The position numbers and the translations under genes are program-made. Below the pieces are notes generated by a model. The model made no database searches. It was not told the origin of the DNA and was given only the letters and a program-made list of their open reading frames with translations. From the NCBI GenBank assembly GCA_021782055.1, contig JAJXVP010000004.1, forward strand, positions 1 to 46,280: a DNA stretch of 46,280 nucleotides. The letters are read 5' to 3'. Shown here piece by piece: positions 33,860-42,437 of the stretch. This stretch comes from a bacterium. GTDB taxonomy: Bacteria; Spirochaetota; Spirochaetia; JABEVK01. The number at the start of each line of letters is the position of its first letter. Position 1 is the stretch's first letter.

Positions 33860-34693
33860 TTATCGTATGCCGTGAATAGCCACATCCACAGCATCAATTT
33901 GCAAACCAGTATAGCGTTCTAACCGGGATCTGACAAATTCTTGCAACGAAGCTAAAAACCGGGGGAGGTCACGACCGTAAGGGGCGTCGACGGTCAAAGT
34001 GATCCGCCAGGCTTGATGCCTTTGACTAAGCTTTAACCTAAGAATTTTTAAAGAACTATCAAACTCATCCACACAGTGAAGGATCATTTCGCGTAAGGCC
34101 GGTTCAGAAAGGGCGATTTGGCCTGGGTTTTTGCTGTGGAAGGGGGGGCTGACGTCAGTCTTTTCAAAGGATTTTTTCCCGCGTACAAAAAACGAACCTA
34201 AAATAATGCTGGCATGATGACGCCCCACCTCTAACCGAGAGGCTGGAATGACGTGGCGGCCCTTATTTCGCTGGGCTTGAGCCGTTTGAATTTCTTCTTC
34301 GGTGGCAACTTCTTCGATTCGAATCCACTTGTCGACCGTTGAAAGGCCCAGACGTTCCACAACAAGTCGCACCATTTTGACAGAGGTTCCGAGAATTAAG
34401 ACTTTGCTCGTCGGTAAGCGGCGAAGGGCATCCACCACTTCTTGGCGATGAAGAGGGTCTTCAAAAACTGCAGTTTTAACAGCGGCAAGATAGTTGGCGT
34501 CTTTTTTTGCCGAACGGCCAGCTACCAAGGCGCCTTCTTGAATTAAAAGTCCATCATCAATGATCAACGGAATTCGGTACCTCTCGGCGATCAGTTGCGC
34601 CCGAAAGCTCTTTCCCGTTCCGCTTTTGCCGATGAGAGCGTAGACACGAAGTCCTGTAATGCGTCGTAAAAAGGATTCAAGCAGTCTGGTCAT
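33860..34693 (-). CDS. P-loop nucleotide-binding protein fused to an Asp23-like domain
   Basis: A 277-residue cytoplasmic protein. The N-terminal half is a small P-loop NTPase: Walker A GKSGTGKS (22-29), an IIDDG segment (44-48) and a VLILGTS strand (98-104). A middle segment reads HVIPASRLEVGRHH. The last 80 residues (195-277) have the strand-helix pattern of Asp23/Gls24 domains: VDEF.. start, ITLTVDAPYGRDLP, a LQEFVRSRLERYTGL helix and a final VDVAIHGI strand. Asp23 domains in Gram-positives are linked to envelope stress. The fusion's role is unknown. The Asp23 match is by eye and moderately sure. Confidence 0.7.
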   Translation of the reverse strand: MTRLLESFLRRITGLRVYALIGKSGTGKSFRAQLIAERYRIPLIIDDGLLIQEGALVAGRSAKKDANYLAAVKTAVFEDPLHRQEVVDALRRLPTSKVLILGTSVKMVRLVVERLGLSTVDKWIRIEEVATEEEIQTAQAQRNKGRHVIPASRLEVGRHHASIILGSFFVRGKKSFEKTDVSPPFHSKNPGQIALSEPALREMILHCVDEFDSSLKILRLKLSQRHQAWRITLTVDAPYGRDLPRFLASLQEFVRSRLERYTGLQIDAVDVAIHGIR

Positions 34694-34716
34694 CCTGAGA
34701 CTATTTCTACTATAAA
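34687..34716 (+). promoter_or_regulatory. Sigma70-like promoter for the FecCD-type ABC operon
   Basis: TGGTCA (34687-34692), an 18-base spacer, TATAAA (34711-34716). Predicted start near 34723, giving a leader of about 55 bases that is too short for a cobalamin riboswitch. It overlaps the start of the divergent P-loop gene. Confidence 0.4.
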
Positions 34717-34777
34717 TACAGGCAAGATAAAACTAGGAGTGCGGGTACTTGCGGTAGGGTTCCCCAAGGAGACTAAG

Positions 34778-35662
34778 GTGTTTGCAAAAATTCTGGTGTT
34801 TCTGACGGGGTTTTGGGTTTTTGGTCCCGCCGTTGTTCATGCGGTTTCCATCCCCCATGCTATTGTTTCTGTTAGTTTGATGACGGACGAATATTTGGTG
34901 AATTTGGTGCCTGTGCAACGGATTTTGGCCCTGAGTCAGGATGCTGATAACTCAGAACTCTCAAATATTAGAGCACAAGCCAAGGCTGTACGAGGGCGTG
35001 CTCGAATGAATATCGAGCAGTTATTGAAACTCTCTCCCGATTTAGTCCTTGCCCCTGACTGGGCCGACCAAGATTCTGTTAAGTTTTTGCGGTCGCAGGG
35101 TATTCGTGTCATCGTAGTGCCGACTCCCCATACCTGGAACCAGGTGCTTGCCTTAGTTTTGAACCTGGGGCAACAGTTGGGGGTTGAGACTCGTGCTCGT
35201 CAATGGCTAGTGGAATTAAACAACCAGGTAAAGCAACTTAACCGTGTCAGTCATGAGGTTACTCTAAGCAAAGCTGAACGTCCCAGCTTTCTTGAGTATG
35301 ATGAATGGGGGGCCAGTATGAGTAAGGGAACCCTCTGGCCGGCTATTTTGCGGCTGGCGGGTGTTCGTAATGCGGGTGAACGCCTACAACCCGGAGCCTG
35401 GGGGTACGCCCCCCTCTCCTTAGAAAAACTGCTCGAACTCAACCCGAATTGGCTAGTTTTGCCGTCAGAAGAAGCCCTAAAACAGTTCGGTGACTTAGCT
35501 TGGCTTAGACATCTGCAAACTGACCCCCTTTTTTCTCAGTTGTCTGCGGTAAAGCATAACCAAGTTCTGTTTTTACCGGAACGGTGGAAAACTGCGACTA
35601 GTCCCTACATCCTTCAAGCGGCGATAGCGATCCAGCATGCGGCCTATCCGAACCTTTCGTAA
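34778..35662 (+). CDS. Periplasmic metal-chelate-binding protein (BtuF/FecB type)
   Basis: Substrate-binding subunit of a siderophore, haem or cobalamin importer, about 294 residues. I chose GTG 34778 because AAGGAG lies 6 bases upstream and the product begins with a clean signal peptide; the earlier GTG at 34739 has a ribosome site too close. No lipobox cysteine is visible, so it is likely soluble in the periplasm. The helical-backbone binding-protein pattern is present: MNIEQLLKLSPDLVLAP, SQGIRVIVVPTP, RLAGVRNAGE and LNPNWLVLP. The gene overlaps the permease gene by 26 bases. The ligand cannot be told from sequence. Confidence 0.85.
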   Translation: MFAKILVFLTGFWVFGPAVVHAVSIPHAIVSVSLMTDEYLVNLVPVQRILALSQDADNSELSNIRAQAKAVRGRARMNIEQLLKLSPDLVLAPDWADQDSVKFLRSQGIRVIVVPTPHTWNQVLALVLNLGQQLGVETRARQWLVELNNQVKQLNRVSHEVTLSKAERPSFLEYDEWGASMSKGTLWPAILRLAGVRNAGERLQPGAWGYAPLSLEKLLELNPNWLVLPSEEALKQFGDLAWLRHLQTDPLFSQLSAVKHNQVLFLPERWKTATSPYILQAAIAIQHAAYPNLS

Positions 35663-36620
35663 CTTTTGGCCCCTGGCAGGCTTTTTGAGCGTTGGCCTCG
35701 TAGGGGCATTATTTCTGTCGGTGAATATTGGTCCTGATGGACCTTTGTGGTCTTTTTCGCTTTCACCGCAACTTTCAAAGGTTGTTTTCTGGGATCTCCG
35801 CTTACCGAGGGCTGTTTTGGCGTTACTTGTTGGGGCTGGGCTAGCGGGAAGTGGAGCTTTTGTCCAAGGGGTTTTTCGTAACCCGTTGGCTACCCCAGAA
35901 ATCTTAGGGGTTTCTGCGGGCGCGTCGGCGGGGGCGGTCTTGTTTCTTCTTTTAGGTTGGGGAGGATGGAGCCTTTGGGGCTTGGGCTTGGGCGCCTGGT
36001 TGGGGGCTCTTGTCGCGGCTGGCTTAGTCTTTCTGTGGGGAACCCGTCAACAGGGGGTGTCAGGCCTTTTGTTAGCTGGGTTGGCCCTATCGAGTTTGCT
36101 CTCAGCCCTTTCTTCCGTTTTCTTATTGATGAGCGGGCATGTTCAACTCAGTCACTTTCTTTTTTGGTTAGCGGGGAGTCTCGAAAATCGTCGGTGGGAC
36201 CACGTGGTTTTAGCGGCTGTAACAATTTTGCCAGCGTTGACGGTGCTGATGCTTCAAGCCGGCCACCTGAATGTTGCGTCGTTGGGTGATGAAACGGCCG
36301 TTTCTTTAGGACTCAACCTTGAGCGGTACCGGCTGGTAAATTTGATGGTCGTTGCTTTTGCCTCAGCTGGCTGTGTCGCGACAGCGGGAGCCATCGGCTT
36401 TATTGGTTTGATGATCCCCCACGCTGTGCGCTTACTCTGGGGGGAAGATTACCGTTTTTTTGTCCCCTTGTCGGTCTTGTCCGGCGGTTTGTTTTTATCC
36501 TTGGCAGATACTGCTGTTCGCCTTTTGCCCTGGACGATACCTGTGGGATTGTTAACAGCTTTGTTGGGAGCTCCGTTATTTTTGGTGTTAGTGAGAACCC
36601 AAGTTCAAGGAAGGGCTTAA
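35637..36620 (+). CDS. FecCD-family ABC transporter permease
   Basis: Inner-membrane permease for iron-chelate or cobalamin import, 327 residues with eight to nine hydrophobic segments. The typical motifs RLPRAVLALLVGAGLAGSGA, NPLATPEILGVSAGA and GAIGFIGLMIPHAVRLL are all seen. The start overlaps the binding-protein gene, and its stop overlaps the ATPase gene by one base (TAATG). Confidence 0.95.
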   Translation: MRPIRTFRNFWPLAGFLSVGLVGALFLSVNIGPDGPLWSFSLSPQLSKVVFWDLRLPRAVLALLVGAGLAGSGAFVQGVFRNPLATPEILGVSAGASAGAVLFLLLGWGGWSLWGLGLGAWLGALVAAGLVFLWGTRQQGVSGLLLAGLALSSLLSALSSVFLLMSGHVQLSHFLFWLAGSLENRRWDHVVLAAVTILPALTVLMLQAGHLNVASLGDETAVSLGLNLERYRLVNLMVVAFASAGCVATAGAIGFIGLMIPHAVRLLWGEDYRFFVPLSVLSGGLFLSLADTAVRLLPWTIPVGLLTALLGAPLFLVLVRTQVQGRA

Positions 36621-37384
36621 TGCCAGCGACTTTAGAATTTGAGCAAGTGTCGTGGACTCCCCGAGGGGTGCAGGTTTTGAAGAACCTTACCGCTGCGTTT
36701 GCCCCGGGATCCCTTACGGCTGTTGTTGGTCCCAACGGCGCAGGAAAATCGAGCTTTCTTAAAGCAGCGGCTGGGTTTTTAACCGTGAAGCAGGGACGAA
36801 TCCTATGGGGTGGAAAAGAACAAAGCCGATTTGGGCATCGCCAAGCCGCCAATTTCCGACATTGGTGTGGAAGTGAGGACGAGGGTGGACTTACCGTACG
36901 AACGGTAGTGGAGGCGGGTGTATACTCTCTCGAAGGACGTTGGCAAAACCTGTCAGAAGCACAGCTTCAGCGCTTGCAGGAGCTGGGAAAAGCCCTAGAA
37001 CTTTTTTTGGACTGGAACGACACCCGTGCTTTTCGTAGCTTTTCTTCGGGAGAACGGCGTTTGGTCCACTTACTGCGCACCTTCCTTGTGCCAGCTGAGT
37101 TGTACCTGCTCGATGAACCAGGAGCCCCCTTGGATTTGCGTCATCGCCTTTTACTAGGAAAGTTGCTTAAACAGCTTTCTACCCAGGGGGCTACGCTCTT
37201 GGTTAGCTATCATGACTTGGGCGAGGCTTTGTCAGTCGCGGATCAGGTGCTCGTCTTGGAAAAGGGGCAGGTAAAAATTCACGGGAGCATAAAAGATCTA
37301 ACGCCCACATTGATCCAGTCTGTTTGGCGCGTGCAAAGCCCTGAAGCTGGATGGACCTGGGGAACTCTTGAAACGAAAGCTTAG
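36620..37384 (+). CDS. ABC transporter ATPase (FecE/BtuD type)
   Basis: Energises the preceding permease. Walker A GPNGAGKSS (about 38-46), signature FSSGE in place of the usual LSGGE, Walker B LYLLDEPG with catalytic Glu, and a switch histidine in SYHDLGEAL. At 254 residues it is of normal length. Last gene of the three-gene rightward importer operon; a tRNA gene lies just downstream on the opposite strand and no terminator is obvious. Confidence 0.92.
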   Translation: MPATLEFEQVSWTPRGVQVLKNLTAAFAPGSLTAVVGPNGAGKSSFLKAAAGFLTVKQGRILWGGKEQSRFGHRQAANFRHWCGSEDEGGLTVRTVVEAGVYSLEGRWQNLSEAQLQRLQELGKALELFLDWNDTRAFRSFSSGERRLVHLLRTFLVPAELYLLDEPGAPLDLRHRLLLGKLLKQLSTQGATLLVSYHDLGEALSVADQVLVLEKGQVKIHGSIKDLTPTLIQSVWRVQSPEAGWTWGTLETKA

Positions 37385-37411
37385 AGAAAAGAAAACTTTG
37401 AGGAAAAGCAT

Positions 37412-37497
37412 TGCCGAGGACCGGAATCGAACCGGCACGACTGTTTCCAGTCGAGGGATTTTAAGTCCCTTGTGTCTACCAATTTCACCACCTCGGC
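37412..37497 (-). tRNA. tRNA-Leu (UAA)
   Basis: Read on the minus strand from 37497: acceptor arm GCCGAGG pairs with CCTCGGC before the discriminator A at 37412; anticodon TAA lies in CTTAAAA; there is a long variable arm as in type II tRNAs and a GGTTCGATTCC T-arm. The CCA end is not encoded. It lies in a 161-base gap between two plus-strand genes and is antisense to their direction. Confidence 0.95.
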
Positions 37498-37545
37498 GGG
37501 TGACGCAATAGACACACAATACCGTAGAGAAAAGGAAAAGTCTAG

Positions 37546-38337
37546 ATGATTCAATCAGGTCGTTTAACCGATAGTCACTGCCATTTACTGTCGATCGCAA
37601 AAAAGGGTGGGGACATTGAACAAATTTGGTCTAAATTTTTAGCCGTTGGTGGAACTTGGTTGTTGGATGTGGGTATTCGTGAGGATGATGCGGACGAGAG
37701 GCTTGCTTTGACTTCTTTGGGACCTCAGTTGCGTTTTTCGTGCGGGGTTCACCCCTCTGAAACTGCCGATTTACCAAACTGGGACCGTCTTGTTAGTCGT
37801 TTTCAGAATCCCCTCTGTGTCGCCGTGGGAGAGATTGGCTTAGATTGGTACCGAGGGCGAGACAACGAAGCCCAACAGCTTCAGTTTTTTTCTACACAGC
37901 TTGACATTGCCGAGCAAGTCGATCGTCCGGTTATTCTGCATGTAAGGGAGGCTATGAACGAAGTTTTATCCGAACTTAAGAGACATCCTCGAATCCGAGG
38001 TGTTTTTCACTGCTTTTCGGGAACTCCTGAAGATGCTCAAGAGGCTCTCGAGCTTGGGTTTTTTCTTAGTTTTGCTGGAAACCTCACCTATAAAAATTCC
38101 GAGACTTTACGCCAGGCTTTAAAAGTTGTTCCCAGGGACTGCGTTTTGTTTGAAACCGATGCACCCTATTTAAGTCCCACGCCTGTTCGTGGCCAAAGGA
38201 ATGAGCCCTACAATGTTCTTCATACCATAAAGTTTGCCAGCGAAATTCTCAAAGTCGACCAAGCAGAGCTATGTAATCAGACGACTCGGAACTTTGAAAA
38301 ACTTTTTGCTCCGGGTCCTATTGTTGAAGGATCGTAA
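37546..38337 (+). CDS. TatD-family deoxyribonuclease
   Basis: Metal-dependent hydrolase of the TatD/YcfH family, 263 residues. Metal ligands are seen in DSHCHL, GEIGLDWY, LHVREA, FHCFSG and ETDAPYLSP. The start ATG at 37546 has AAAAGGAAAAG upstream. The gene begins 48 bases after the 5' end of the divergent tRNA-Leu, and its 3' end overlaps the OmpA-family gene convergently by 20 bases. Confidence 0.92.
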   Translation: MIQSGRLTDSHCHLLSIAKKGGDIEQIWSKFLAVGGTWLLDVGIREDDADERLALTSLGPQLRFSCGVHPSETADLPNWDRLVSRFQNPLCVAVGEIGLDWYRGRDNEAQQLQFFSTQLDIAEQVDRPVILHVREAMNEVLSELKRHPRIRGVFHCFSGTPEDAQEALELGFFLSFAGNLTYKNSETLRQALKVVPRDCVLFETDAPYLSPTPVRGQRNEPYNVLHTIKFASEILKVDQAELCNQTTRNFEKLFAPGPIVEGS

Positions 38338-39424
38338 TTTCGACGCGGCGGTTTTGCGCACGACCCTCGGGGGTGGCATTAGAAGCAAGGGGATCGCGCG
38401 CACCTCGTCCTTCGTAGACTAGGTCTTTGGCCGGAATTCCGCGTTGTTCTAACTCGTGAACTATCGTTAGAGCTCGACTCCAGGATAACTTTTTTTCCCC
38501 TTCAGGATTGTTAACGTCAGCCGTATACCCTACAACCCGGATTGTTCTCCCCTGCATAGCTTTTAAAGCGGCAGAAATGGCATTGAGGCGTTGATCCTCC
38601 CCAGGGAGGAGTCTGGCTTGATCGGGTTCAAAAGAAAGGTTTTCGAGGGTGAGTTTTACCCCATTTTCGGTTGAGGTGACCAGAACGTTGGGAGCCACAG
38701 TTTGTAATTGTTTCGATAAGATCTGCGCTGCCTGAGGCACTTGGTAAGGTTCATCATAAAAAAAGAAATAGAGGTGGAACCCCTCGTTGCGTACGACTTT
38801 TCCGTCCTGAGTCCAAGAGTCGTTAATATGACTGAGGCCAAACAGCGGTTGTCGTGTGTTCATGTCGTAGTACAGTGTCGTTGCACGTAGCCCTGTAATT
38901 CCCGGCGTCTCAAATTGCGAACGAACAGAAACTTGATAAACTTTTTTTCCTTGATAGTTAACCAAGCCTGTGTAGGTGCAAAGAAGCTTAACGGGAAGGG
39001 CCGCTGGGTGAGTTTCGCCTAAATCGGGAACCAGAAAGGCTTTTGCAAGCCAAGTTTGGTGTATTTCAAGCTTTTCCGGTAAAGCAGGAGGAAAACTCTG
39101 ATCGAAGGAAAAAATCTTATTGGGTTCATAGAGCACTGTTTCATCAAGCTGGAGAGGGATTTCATGATCAAGATTAAGGCGACTTTCCTGCGCGAGCATG
39201 TGGTGTACCAGGGTAGTAGAGGCGCCAGGCGTCCATGTCACGGAGTCAAGACCGTAAAAAAGCCCCAAATAGTGTCCGTTAATGAAACGCCTTTCATCGT
39301 ACCGTTGAATAATCTTAACTGGTATGGTGGTTTGAGCAGAAATTGGCCAAGAAACAAGCAAGCCAAACAACAAAGGAAGAACGCCAAAAACAAAACGCCC
39401 TAGAAATTTGGTATTTTTCTTCAT
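38318..39424 (-). CDS. OmpA-family outer-membrane/peptidoglycan-binding protein
   Basis: A 368-residue exported protein. Signal peptide to about residue 31 (SAQ). Residues about 240-368 are an OmpA-like peptidoglycan-binding domain: SWSRALTIVHELEQRGI, then YEGRGARDPLASN and EGRAQNRRVEI at the end. The N-terminal 230 residues are beta-rich and not a family I recognise. The gene follows the histidine kinase by 2 bases, so the sensor and this envelope protein are co-transcribed. Confidence 0.85.
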   Translation of the reverse strand: MKKNTKFLGRFVFGVLPLLFGLLVSWPISAQTTIPVKIIQRYDERRFINGHYLGLFYGLDSVTWTPGASTTLVHHMLAQESRLNLDHEIPLQLDETVLYEPNKIFSFDQSFPPALPEKLEIHQTWLAKAFLVPDLGETHPAALPVKLLCTYTGLVNYQGKKVYQVSVRSQFETPGITGLRATTLYYDMNTRQPLFGLSHINDSWTQDGKVVRNEGFHLYFFFYDEPYQVPQAAQILSKQLQTVAPNVLVTSTENGVKLTLENLSFEPDQARLLPGEDQRLNAISAALKAMQGRTIRVVGYTADVNNPEGEKKLSWSRALTIVHELEQRGIPAKDLVYEGRGARDPLASNATPEGRAQNRRVEITILQQ

Positions 39425-39426
39425 CG

Positions 39427-40608
39427 CTAAAGCGACCTGGGGTGCAAAGGAAAATGGAGATGGAAGGTTGTTCCCAGGCCGGGGGTAGATTCCACTTGAA
39501 TTGAGCCTTGATGGGCTTCGATAACGTTTGCAACGACTAAGAGGCCTAAGCCTGTTCCTCCGGCCTTCGATGCCGAGAAAAACGGCTCAAACAATTTTGC
39601 CTTAACATCGTCTGACATGCCTTCTCCGGTGTCTTGGACATCAATCAGAACACTGTCGTCGGCCAGCCTGCTTCGAATGGTTAAGGTGCCACCATTTCGC
39701 ATCGCCTTTCGTGCGTTATCGACTAAATTGCTTAAAGCCCGTAAAAGGCGATCATGATCGGCCAAAATCGGTTCGTAAACTTGATTGTCGATCACATACG
39801 CAATGTCATGCCCCCGTGCTAAAGAGCGATTGTTCTCGACAATTTTATTGAAAAGCTGGTCGAGAAAAACCACGCCCAAATCAAGACGAATATTCCCTCG
39901 AGAATAGTCGAGAAGTTCACCTACCATTCGGTTCAAGCGGTCAATTTCGGCTAAAAGTTTTTTTACCATGCTCTGCAGTCTTTCTGATTCCGGGAGGGCT
40001 ACCGAGAGCATTTCAGCATAGCCACGGATAATGGAAATGGGATTCCGTAGATCGTGAATCAGCATCGAGGCAAATTTCCCCAAGGTGGACAAACGTTCGC
40101 TACGAATCAATTCGGCCTGTGCTGTTTTGAGATCTTCGTAGGCCTGTTCGAGTTTAATATTTTTTTGACGCAAGCCGTATTGAAAAGTTTCATTGCTCAC
40201 ACGCACCATTTTCGAAACTGTTTTCATGATAAATAAGGCAACTTGAGGGTTTTCTAAGATAATTTTTCGAAAAGGCATCCGGTCAAGATACAGGACATGA
40301 ACACTACTAACGGTTTTAACGGTGGCACTGCGCGGAAGTTCGTCAATCAGCGACATTTCTCCAAAGGATGCACCCGCGCCACGAATGGCTAAAATGTCTG
40401 CATAGGGTGAGTCGTAGTCCTTCCAAATTTCAACCTCACCCTCGAGAACAATGTAAAACTTATCAGGGGCATCCCCTTCACGAAAAATGACAAACCCTGG
40501 ATTGAAGTGTTCTTCACGGCATTGGTCAAGAATTTTTTTGAGATCTTCTACCGGAAGATCACGAAAAAGTTCCAGGTTTTGAAAATGCTTTAAATAATCA
40601 CCAGTCAT
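39427..40608 (-). CDS. Histidine kinase with N-terminal cyclic-nucleotide-binding domain
   Basis: A soluble sensor kinase of 393 residues. Residues 10-125 are a cyclic-nucleotide-binding domain with an intact phosphate-binding cassette: Glu84 and Arg93 in FGEMSLIDELPRSATV. A coiled segment (140-175) leads to the kinase: phospho-acceptor His185 in HDLRNP, N-box NLVDNARKAM, G1 DTGEGM and G2 GGTGLGLLVV. No membrane segment is seen. The arrangement suggests that a cyclic nucleotide modulates phosphorelay; that is inference. No response regulator is adjacent. AAGG lies upstream of the ATG; the gene follows the flaA terminator and precedes the OmpA-family gene by 2 bases. Confidence 0.9.
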   Translation of the reverse strand: MTGDYLKHFQNLELFRDLPVEDLKKILDQCREEHFNPGFVIFREGDAPDKFYIVLEGEVEIWKDYDSPYADILAIRGAGASFGEMSLIDELPRSATVKTVSSVHVLYLDRMPFRKIILENPQVALFIMKTVSKMVRVSNETFQYGLRQKNIKLEQAYEDLKTAQAELIRSERLSTLGKFASMLIHDLRNPISIIRGYAEMLSVALPESERLQSMVKKLLAEIDRLNRMVGELLDYSRGNIRLDLGVVFLDQLFNKIVENNRSLARGHDIAYVIDNQVYEPILADHDRLLRALSNLVDNARKAMRNGGTLTIRSRLADDSVLIDVQDTGEGMSDDVKAKLFEPFFSASKAGGTGLGLLVVANVIEAHQGSIQVESTPGLGTTFHLHFPLHPRSL

Positions 40609-40644
40609 GCACGCCTTCTTTTGTGGCCAGAATTGGATACAAAG

Positions 40645-40673
40645 AAAAAAAGAGGAGGCTTTAAGCCTCCTCT
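40645..40673 (-). terminator. Rho-independent terminator after the flaA pair
   Basis: On the minus strand AGAGGAGGC, a short TTAAA loop, GCCTCCTCT, then a run of T (40650-40645). It lies about 20 bases after the second flaA stop. Confidence 0.9.
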
Positions 40674-40694
40674 TCTCAACCCAAAAGCAACAAT

Positions 40695-41567
40695 TTACCA
40701 GGCGTCGCTCATGTCGTCGGGATCACGATTGTTTTCTGCAAACAAATCAACCACCGCTGTTAAATCGTCGAAATAAATGTAGTACGTTCCATAGGTCTGT
40801 CTAGGATCAAACTCTATTTGCAGTTCTTGGACAGTAATGCCTTGGCGATCATTATAACGAGGATCGGCTTGACGAATGTTCGGGGGAATAGCTGCCGTTA
40901 GCTTTTTCCAGCCAGTAAAGGCGAGGCTTCCCATGTAGATTTTATCTAAATTTCCGAAATGGTCTGAGACAATCAGATACAACTGGTTATTCACATTCCG
41001 TCCCACAACCCAAATTGATACTGTCTTGGTTATTCCAGGAATCGGGATGGGCCGAATGGGAATGATTTCGGCATTGGTTACTGCCCGGTGCAGAAACTCC
41101 ACCTTAACGCCCAAAACGTACTTATCGCTTTCTTTGACATCCCCGGGGATGGGTTTACGATCCGCGGGAGCGCCTTCAAAACGCCTCAGAAAGATTAAAC
41201 CGTCGTCACGAGGCATCTTTGCCAGCCAAAAACCATCATCCTCAAACTTATCGACAGAAACCTCTCGCAAGTCCTGTTGGGCAGAGCTAATCCCAATTTC
41301 AGCAGGTTGAGGTGTTGCTACCGAGTTGTTGTTCGAGGGTGCACCTGAAGCGGCCTGAACACCACCAGAGTTTTGAGAATTTTGAGAAGAGCCTTGAGAG
41401 GCCCCTGTTTGAGCTGTCTGCTGTGCCGCTGGTTGAGTAGCGTTTTGCGCAGGTTGGGCCGTAGCTGTAGTAGGAGCCGGTGTATTAGCTGGCGCCGTGG
41501 TAGCGGTTTGGCCCCAGGCGAAAGCTGTTATTCCTGTCAGAACAAAAATAATGGCAAGTTTCTTCAT
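40695..41567 (-). CDS. FlaA-family flagellar sheath protein with low-complexity N-terminal linker
   Basis: Periplasmic flagellar filament outer-layer protein of spirochaetes, 290 residues. Signal peptide at 1-20 (TAFAWGQ). Residues 21-95 are an Ala/Thr/Gln/Pro/Ser/Asn-rich linker not typical of compact FlaA. The FlaA domain follows at 100-275: VSIWVVGRNVNNQLY, GSLAFTGWKKL, IPP and FDPRQTYGTYYIYFDDL. The C-terminus is acidic (DPDDMSDAW). It begins 3 bases after the upstream flaA stop, so the two are co-transcribed and end at a terminator. Confidence 0.85.
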   Translation of the reverse strand: MKKLAIIFVLTGITAFAWGQTATTAPANTPAPTTATAQPAQNATQPAAQQTAQTGASQGSSQNSQNSGGVQAASGAPSNNNSVATPQPAEIGISSAQQDLREVSVDKFEDDGFWLAKMPRDDGLIFLRRFEGAPADRKPIPGDVKESDKYVLGVKVEFLHRAVTNAEIIPIRPIPIPGITKTVSIWVVGRNVNNQLYLIVSDHFGNLDKIYMGSLAFTGWKKLTAAIPPNIRQADPRYNDRQGITVQELQIEFDPRQTYGTYYIYFDDLTAVVDLFAENNRDPDDMSDAW

Positions 41568-41570
41568 GGC

Positions 41571-42365
41571 TTACTTCCCCTGTTGGTTCGTGGACCAGTA
41601 TTTTGCGACAATGGACGGCTGAGCCAGGTCCCGGCCATCAAAGGGTGTCTGCTGCATGTCGGTGAGAATATTCAGCTGTTTGAAATATACGTAGAAATTA
41701 TTGACACGCTCGGTGGGATCCGTACGGACAACCATATCCGTCAAGGTCAGACCTTTGTATTCGGGAAGGTAACGCTGAGTTTGGGGAATGTAGCTGGGAA
41801 CGTTGACCTCGAGATTTTTCCAGCCCGCAAAATCCAGACTACCTACGTTAAGAACGTAGGGTATGCCGTCGGCGTCCCGAAGGTGAATTTCTAGAGTATA
41901 GCGGTAGTTGGAACCCCAAACCCACACATCAATTCTCTTGACAATTCCAGGAAGTCGAATTGGCTCTGGAATGGGGTTGCCATACGAATCTTTCTTGTCA
42001 GGATTTGCGGGATAAAGTTCAATAAAATTGTAGCCCTCTCGATCAAAACGTCCGTTGATACCTAAACTTTGAATGTTTAGATGGTCCGGATTGTTGTAGA
42101 ACAAGGCTTGGGGCCAAGCGGGAACGTACGTCAATCGTGGGTACTGAATATCGCCGATTTTTGTGGCGAACTTACTTCCTCTGGCAACCCAAATACGATT
42201 TTCCTTGTACTCTTTCCCATCGATATTCCAGACGCGTTGATTGGGATCGTTAAAAGTATCAATGGTAATCGACTCAAGTCGCTGGGATACCTGGTCAGCC
42301 CATATAGGGGCCGAGCTCCACGCCAACAGCAACGTCAGACCCCATAAAAGTCTGGCTTCTTTCAT
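41571..42365 (-). CDS. FlaA-family flagellar sheath protein
   Basis: First gene of the flaA pair, 264 residues from ATG 42365, which has the strong ribosome site GGAGGAG and follows a perfect-consensus promoter. A longer reading to 42437 would run across that promoter, so I reject it. Signal peptide at 1-23 (APIWA). FlaA-domain motifs are present: RIDVWVWGSNYRY, GSLDFAGWKNL and FYVYFKQLN. The tandem arrangement resembles the adjacent FlaA-like genes of Treponema. Protein sheath of the periplasmic flagella, needed for filament stiffness in studied spirochaetes. Confidence 0.88.
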   Translation of the reverse strand: MKEARLLWGLTLLLAWSSAPIWADQVSQRLESITIDTFNDPNQRVWNIDGKEYKENRIWVARGSKFATKIGDIQYPRLTYVPAWPQALFYNNPDHLNIQSLGINGRFDREGYNFIELYPANPDKKDSYGNPIPEPIRLPGIVKRIDVWVWGSNYRYTLEIHLRDADGIPYVLNVGSLDFAGWKNLEVNVPSYIPQTQRYLPEYKGLTLTDMVVRTDPTERVNNFYVYFKQLNILTDMQQTPFDGRDLAQPSIVAKYWSTNQQGK

Positions 42366-42404
42366 GGTTAACTCCTCCGAGGGGTAAAATACAGGGCAAA
42401 CTGA

Positions 42405-42433
42405 ATTATATAGGACGCCTAGTGGCTTGTCAA
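42405..42433 (-). promoter_or_regulatory. Perfect sigma70 consensus promoter for flaA
   Basis: On the minus strand TTGACA (42433-42428), exactly 17 bases, TATAAT (42410-42405). It sits in the 72-base gap before flaA and points to housekeeping-sigma rather than sigma28 control. Confidence 0.85.
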
Positions 42434-42437
42434 ACAA

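Noticed and set aside
34717..34777. Cobalamin riboswitch before the ABC importer
   Set aside because: The leader is only about 55 bases and shows no B12-box.
42366..42437. 24-residue N-terminal extension of the first flaA
   Set aside because: It would be encoded by the promoter; ATG 42365 has GGAGGAG and a clean signal peptide.
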